Part shown: piece after piece, positions 50,155 to 53,846 of the stretch
Layout: the number at the start of each line of letters is the position of its first letter
Numbering within the stretch: the stretch's first letter is position 1
DNA from: Verrucomicrobiota bacterium
Lineage (GTDB): Bacteria; Verrucomicrobiota; Verrucomicrobiia; Verrucomicrobiales; Verrucomicrobiaceae
DNA: 53,846 nucleotides
Assembly: GCA_963204975.1 (NCBI GenBank)
Contig: CAUJJC010000102.1
Span: forward strand, 1-53,846
Direction of reading: 5' to 3'
The notes under the pieces: model-generated
What the model was told of the DNA's origin: nothing
The model's input: only the letters and a program-made list of their open reading frames with translations
Database searches by the model: none
Position numbers and translations under genes: made by a program

Positions 50155-53085
50155 TCACCACACCTCCAGCCGCACAAAGCGGCGTCCGTTGGTGCCCATG
50201 GGGATGGTGACTTTAATGACTTGCTGGGTGCCGTTGTCGCTGAGGATTTGTTCGGACGTGTCGGCGTAGCTCCAATCGAAGCCATCGAGGGTTTCGGTCC
50301 AGGGGACGGCGAACCATATCTCGTTCACGGATTGCGTGCCGCGCGTGTAGGTGAACTCAATGTTGCCGCCGTTGAGCGTGAACTGTGCGCCGGGAATGCT
50401 GCTCGTGGTGGTCGGATTGAGGCCGTAGGCGTATTCGAGGTAGTTGGTGATACCGTCCGTGTCGGGATCGGCGTCATCGGCGGCGCTGCCGGTGTTGGTG
50501 GTGATGCCAAACCAGGTTTGACGCCAGGTTTCGATGCCGGTGAATGGCAGGCCCGTGCCGGTGAGCGCGATGTTGAAGCTGGAGAGGCTCGTGTCGTCGC
50601 TGAGGACATGCAACGCGGCCGTGCGGATGCCTGCGATGCTGGGCGTGAAGGTGACGCTGAAGCTCTGCGTGGCTCCGGGTGCGAGCGTGAAGCCGGCGCT
50701 GCTGCTGAGGGCGAAGTCGGCAGCATTCGCGCCGTCTTTGGTGATGCCGGTGACGGTGAGCGTGGCGCTGCCGTTGTTGCGAATGGTAAAAGTTTTCGCA
50801 GGGGCGGGTTGGGTGATGGTGGTGTAGTCAAAGGCCACGGCGGCGCTGGTGGGATTCAGCACGCTGGTGGTGGGTTGCTCGACACTTATGCTGGCGGTTC
50901 CGATGTCGAAGTAGGCGTATTCAAAGTTACGGTTCAACGCATCGTAGTAGCTGACTCCGGTCTGGGTGCCGATGGTGACAAAGGAACCGGTGTCTCCGGC
51001 GTTGCTGGAGAGCGTGTAGCTGAGCCAGGTGCCGCTGGCATCGGCGGCGGTGTTTCGCACCAGCTTGAGTTCGCCGATGAGATCATCATCGGGATCGTCG
51101 AACCAGGTGTAGGCAGGCTTTCCTCCGGCGAATCCGGCGCTGATCTCGATGCCGGAAATGCTGCCGAGCGTGCTGATCGTCCACACACCGCTGCCATCGA
51201 CGGCGCTATTCATGGCGATGCGTGTGGTGCTGCCGAGGCTGTCGGTATAGACGAAGAATACGGCGGGCTTGCCACCGACAATGAGCAGCTCGGGATCGTA
51301 GAGATACTCACCCACAGGCGGCGCGGAGAGGATGAGGCTCGTTACCCAAGTGCCGGTGAGATCGGCGGTGCTGTGGCGGGCAAGCTTGAGTTCGCCCGTG
51401 CTGCTGTCCGCATAGGCAAAGCTAGGCGTGCCCGCGATCTCGGCGAGGGCGCTGAACTTTGTGCTGCCGACTCCGGTGACCGAAGTGCTCCATGCACCGG
51501 TGGCATTGGTGGCGGAGTTGCGAGCCACTTGCACGCTGTAGGGCGAGAGATTGGCGCGAAGCAAAATGCACGGATATCCGCCGATGGTGGCGAGACGCGT
51601 GCTGTTGTTCACGCCCGTGAGCACGGTGCTGGTGGTCCACAGGCCGCTGGCATCTGCGTTCGCATTCAGGCTGAACTTCACATTTCCCGTGCTGCCATCC
51701 GCATAGGCGATGGCGGGCCTGCCATCTACCTCTCCCAGCGAGCCGTCGGCGCTGAAGCTCGTGAAAGATGGCGTGGAGGCGGTCCATGGGCCGATGCCAT
51801 CCGTGGTGGAGGCTGCGGCAAATTTCAGCCGCGCATTCCAGTCGTCTTGATACACCGCCATCGGCTTGCCTGCGACGATGGCGAGTTGGGAAGACTTGCC
51901 CACACGGCCCGTGTTAGATGCAATGTCCACGGCGGCGAGCGTCCACACGCCGCTGCCATCAGCGAGTGCGTTCTTTGCCCACATCAAATCAAAGCCACTC
52001 GCGTAGTAATAGCCGATGGCGGGCACGCCATCGACGATGGCGAGAGAGGCAAAGGCACCTGTGGTGCCGGCAGTGGCCACGTTTGTGACGGTCCATGCGC
52101 CCGTGCCATCCGCCGCCGCATTGCGAGCGTAGCGGACGTCCGCGCTGCTTTCATAGCGATAGGCGATAGCTGGCTTGCCATCGACGACGAGCAGCGAGGT
52201 GTAGGTGCCGGTGCTGTTCGTGGCATCCACGGTGGTGAGCGTCCAGGTGCCGCTGCCATCAGCGGTGCTGTTGCTGGCATATCGCAGATCATCATTTGCG
52301 GGGTCGTAGTAGCTGATCGCCGGACGAGCATCCACTTCAGCGAGCGAGGCATAGTAGCCGGAGCCAGTGTTGCTCTCGACATTGCTCGTGGTCCAGCCAC
52401 CGAGGCCGTCCGCCGTGGCACAGCGGGCATAACGCAGATCGCCGACGTAGTAACCGGTGCCCTCACCGAGATCGACGTAGCTCGTTTGCTTTCGGTAAGC
52501 GATGGCCGGCTTGCCATTCACGATGGCGAGCGAGACCGTTTCCGCAGCGCCCTGCGCATCCACCGTGAGTTGCGTCCACGCACCGCTGCCATCCGCCGTG
52601 CTGCATCGGGCAAAGGTGAGTTCTCCTTTGAAGAACGCGACCGCCGGGTGGCCTGCAACGATCTCCAGCGAGGCGGGCGAGTAGGCGGAGTTACTGCCGT
52701 CCGACAGCACCGTCACCGTCCAAGCGCCGCTACCGTCTGCGGTGCTGCTGCGGGCAAACATGACACCCGCGTCCGTGGAAAACACGACCGCCGGATTCCC
52801 TGCCACGATGCGCAAGGCGTGCGAATCCGCCATGCCCATGGTGCCGACATCCGAGGCAATCTTCGTCTTCACCCACGACCCGCTGCCATCTGCCGCCGTG
52901 TTACGCGTGAAGACGAGATGCGACTTCACAAAGTCCCGGTAGATCATCGCCGGATTCCCCGCCACAACGGCCAGCGAGGTGTTTTGCCCCACACGACCGC
53001 CGGAGCCGGTATCGACCGTTTGATTCGTGATGGTTTGCGCAGCGGCAGAAGTGGAGAGGAGCAAGGTGAGGAGGAGTTTCTTCAT
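50155..53085 (-). CDS. Secreted 13-repeat propeller-like protein with Hydin-type and C-terminal tail domain
   Basis: A 976-residue secreted protein. After a signal peptide (MKKLLLTLLLSTSAAAQ) come 13 copies of a ~53-residue repeat, each with a core like VxGxPAIxYY and a turn like ADGSGxWTxTTV. They run to about residue 700 and could form one or two beta-propellers. A choice-of-anchor-D/ASPM-SPD2-Hydin-type domain follows (KTFTIRNNGSATLTVTGI, FTPSIAGIRTAALHV; about 740-850). Then come a calcium-loop segment (DDADPDTDGITNYLEYAYGLNP) and the terminal beta module ending RRFVRLEVW, the same kind of ending as in the GH13 protein. Probably a surface-exposed adhesin or scaffold; function unknown. Confidence 0.82.
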   Translation of the reverse strand: MKKLLLTLLLSTSAAAQTITNQTVDTGSGGRVGQNTSLAVVAGNPAMIYRDFVKSHLVFTRNTAADGSGSWVKTKIASDVGTMGMADSHALRIVAGNPAVVFSTDAGVMFARSSTADGSGAWTVTVLSDGSNSAYSPASLEIVAGHPAVAFFKGELTFARCSTADGSGAWTQLTVDAQGAAETVSLAIVNGKPAIAYRKQTSYVDLGEGTGYYVGDLRYARCATADGLGGWTTSNVESNTGSGYYASLAEVDARPAISYYDPANDDLRYASNSTADGSGTWTLTTVDATNSTGTYTSLLVVDGKPAIAYRYESSADVRYARNAAADGTGAWTVTNVATAGTTGAFASLAIVDGVPAIGYYYASGFDLMWAKNALADGSGVWTLAAVDIASNTGRVGKSSQLAIVAGKPMAVYQDDWNARLKFAAASTTDGIGPWTASTPSFTSFSADGSLGEVDGRPAIAYADGSTGNVKFSLNANADASGLWTTSTVLTGVNNSTRLATIGGYPCILLRANLSPYSVQVARNSATNATGAWSTSVTGVGSTKFSALAEIAGTPSFAYADSSTGELKLARHSTADLTGTWVTSLILSAPPVGEYLYDPELLIVGGKPAVFFVYTDSLGSTTRIAMNSAVDGSGVWTISTLGSISGIEISAGFAGGKPAYTWFDDPDDDLIGELKLVRNTAADASGTWLSYTLSSNAGDTGSFVTIGTQTGVSYYDALNRNFEYAYFDIGTASISVEQPTTSVLNPTSAAVAFDYTTITQPAPAKTFTIRNNGSATLTVTGITKDGANAADFALSSSAGFTLAPGATQSFSVTFTPSIAGIRTAALHVLSDDTSLSSFNIALTGTGLPFTGIETWRQTWFGITTNTGSAADDADPDTDGITNYLEYAYGLNPTTTSSIPGAQFTLNGGNIEFTYTRGTQSVNEIWFAVPWTETLDGFDWSYADTSEQILSDNGTQQVIKVTIPMGTNGRRFVRLEVW

Positions 53086-53194
53086 TCGGCAGATGGATTC
53101 TGCTCGGGGAAGCCCCGTGTGCTCGGTGAAGGTTACAACTTCATTGCGAATCCTTTCGCATTGCTCACAGCCAGCATCTTGAGAAGATCGGCCC

Positions 53195-53662
53195 ATGTCC
53201 GCAGTCGTCGCCGCCATCTACATCTCACCCACCGCCAAGGTCTTGCCGCATTCTGTAAAGCAGGTGGAAGCCTGCGCGCAACGCGGGCTGGTGGGCGATC
53301 GCTACTTCCAGCAGCAGGGCACGTTCTCCGACTGGGAACCGAAAGGCCCAGGTCGCGAACTGACTCTGATCGAAGGCGAAGTGCTCGCAGAACTCGGGCT
53401 CGATGCGTCAGAGATCAGGCGAAACATCGTCACGGAAGGCATTCGCTTGAACGACCTCGTGGGCCGCACCTTCCGCATCGGTGATGTCTTGATCGAAGGC
53501 ATCCGCCATTGCCCGCCTTGCACGCATCTTAACAAGGTGACGGGCAAGCAACTGCTCCAGCCGCTCGCTAATCGCGGTGGCCTGCGGGCGAATATCTTGA
53601 ACGATGGAGTCATCCGCGTGGGCGATGTGCTCACCGTCGGTGACGTGGCGCCTTCACTCTAG
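53195..53662 (+). CDS. MOSC-domain protein
   Basis: A 155-residue MOSC-domain protein. It shows KQVEACAQRGLVGDRYF, GRELTLIEGEVL, RRNIVTEGIRLNDLVGRTFRIGDV and the conserved Cys in CPPCTHL. MOSC domains bind a molybdenum cofactor or carry sulfur, as in molybdenum cofactor sulfurase C-termini and the YiiM oxidoreductase. It stands alone here, without an N-terminal beta-barrel partner. It starts 109 bases from the divergent secreted protein and ends overlapping the last gene by 9 bases tail to tail. Confidence 0.9.
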   Translation: MSAVVAAIYISPTAKVLPHSVKQVEACAQRGLVGDRYFQQQGTFSDWEPKGPGRELTLIEGEVLAELGLDASEIRRNIVTEGIRLNDLVGRTFRIGDVLIEGIRHCPPCTHLNKVTGKQLLQPLANRGGLRANILNDGVIRVGDVLTVGDVAPSL

Positions 53663-53846
53663 TGAGCGATCCATCCTGGCGCGATGGCGCTGGGTCAACT
53701 CATCGAACTTGGGGAGCTGTTCGCCTTCCAACAGGGCGCGGACTTTCGGGAAGTAGGTGCGGAATACATCGAAGCGCTCCTTGGATCGCGGCTGTGTGGT
53801 GCTGAGTTTTTGGACAAACTCGGCGGCGACGAGGCGCAGGCTTTGC
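53654..53846 (-). CDS. C-terminal part of a further gene (5' end beyond window)
   Basis: The last 64 codons of a minus-strand gene (stop TGA 53654-53656) read through to the right edge. They are helical and rich in charge (EFVQKLSTTQPRS, LLEGEQLPKFDELTQRHRARM). The pattern recalls the end of periplasmic heavy-metal-sensor or Spy/CpxP-type proteins, but with so little visible I do not assign a family. It overlaps the MOSC stop by 9 bases. Confidence 0.65.
   Translation of the reverse strand, partial: QSLRLVAAEFVQKLSTTQPRSKERFDVFRTYFPKVRALLEGEQLPKFDELTQRHRARMDRSLE

Noticed and set aside
50221..53484. A 1087-codon plus-strand open frame.
   Set aside because: It is antisense to the repeat protein; its residues are rich in Gly/Ala/Arg/Glu with no known domain, an effect of the high GC and the codon choice of the real gene.

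Overview
The window looks like a chromosomal segment of a Verrucomicrobiota bacterium, probably Verrucomicrobiae and Prosthecobacter/Verrucomicrobium-like. This rests on protein families typical of the Planctomycetes-Verrucomicrobia group: a cytochrome c/DUF1549/DUF1553 protein, a DUF1501 protein, a ThuA / PVC-type dehydrogenase / haem fusion, a PEP-CTERM protein, two outer-type secreted proteins ending in the calcium-loop plus beta-sandwich tail common in this phylum, and many genes without a recognisable Shine-Dalgarno. The DNA is GC-rich, so almost every gene has long meaningless antisense frames. No tRNA, rRNA, CRISPR, IS element or prophage was seen.

Region A (1-18968, all minus strand) is one tightly packed run of 17 genes for surface glycan synthesis. 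Transcription starts near 18968 and runs off the left edge. In order of transcription it encodes the pseudaminic acid pathway (pseB, pseC, pseF, a fused pseG-pseH, pseI), then a CDP-6-deoxyhexose set (rfbF, rfbG, a C-methyltransferase, a 3,5-epimerase, a reductase/epimerase), two left-handed beta-helix acyltransferases, a family 2 glycosyltransferase, a GSCFA protein, two uncharacterised beta-rich proteins (one carrying a Bfd-type [2Fe-2S] motif), and a very large glycosyltransferase-methyltransferase fusion cut by the window edge. Spacings are mostly -9 to +60 bases, with several ATGA or GTGA overlaps.

Region B (19000-24300) holds trpE with a hairpin in its leader, a PEP-CTERM protein overlapping a membrane-anchored helical-repeat protein, and a two-gene plus-strand unit of a cyclic-nucleotide-binding-domain protein and methylglyoxal synthase.

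Region C (24235-41773) is rich in secreted PVC-type proteins: the DUF1549/DUF1553 cytochrome, a 2-hydroxyacid dehydrogenase, a large secreted GH13 protein, a DUF1501 protein, a class II fructose-bisphosphate aldolase, and a 1617-residue ThuA-dehydrogenase-haem-ThuA protein.

Region D (41895-53846) has a TatD-type nuclease/hydrolase, a lipoprotein alpha/beta hydrolase, a Dabb lipoprotein, two PQQ-type beta-propellers, an exported MsrB, a Tat-exported amidohydrolase, a DEDDh exonuclease, a 13-repeat secreted propeller-like protein, a MOSC protein and the end of a further gene.

The strongest candidates for undescribed biology are in region A: the Bfd-domain/beta-sandwich pair next to a GSCFA protein, the giant GT-MT fusion, the PseG-PseH fusion, and the combination of pseudaminic acid with a predicted C-methylated CDP-sugar.
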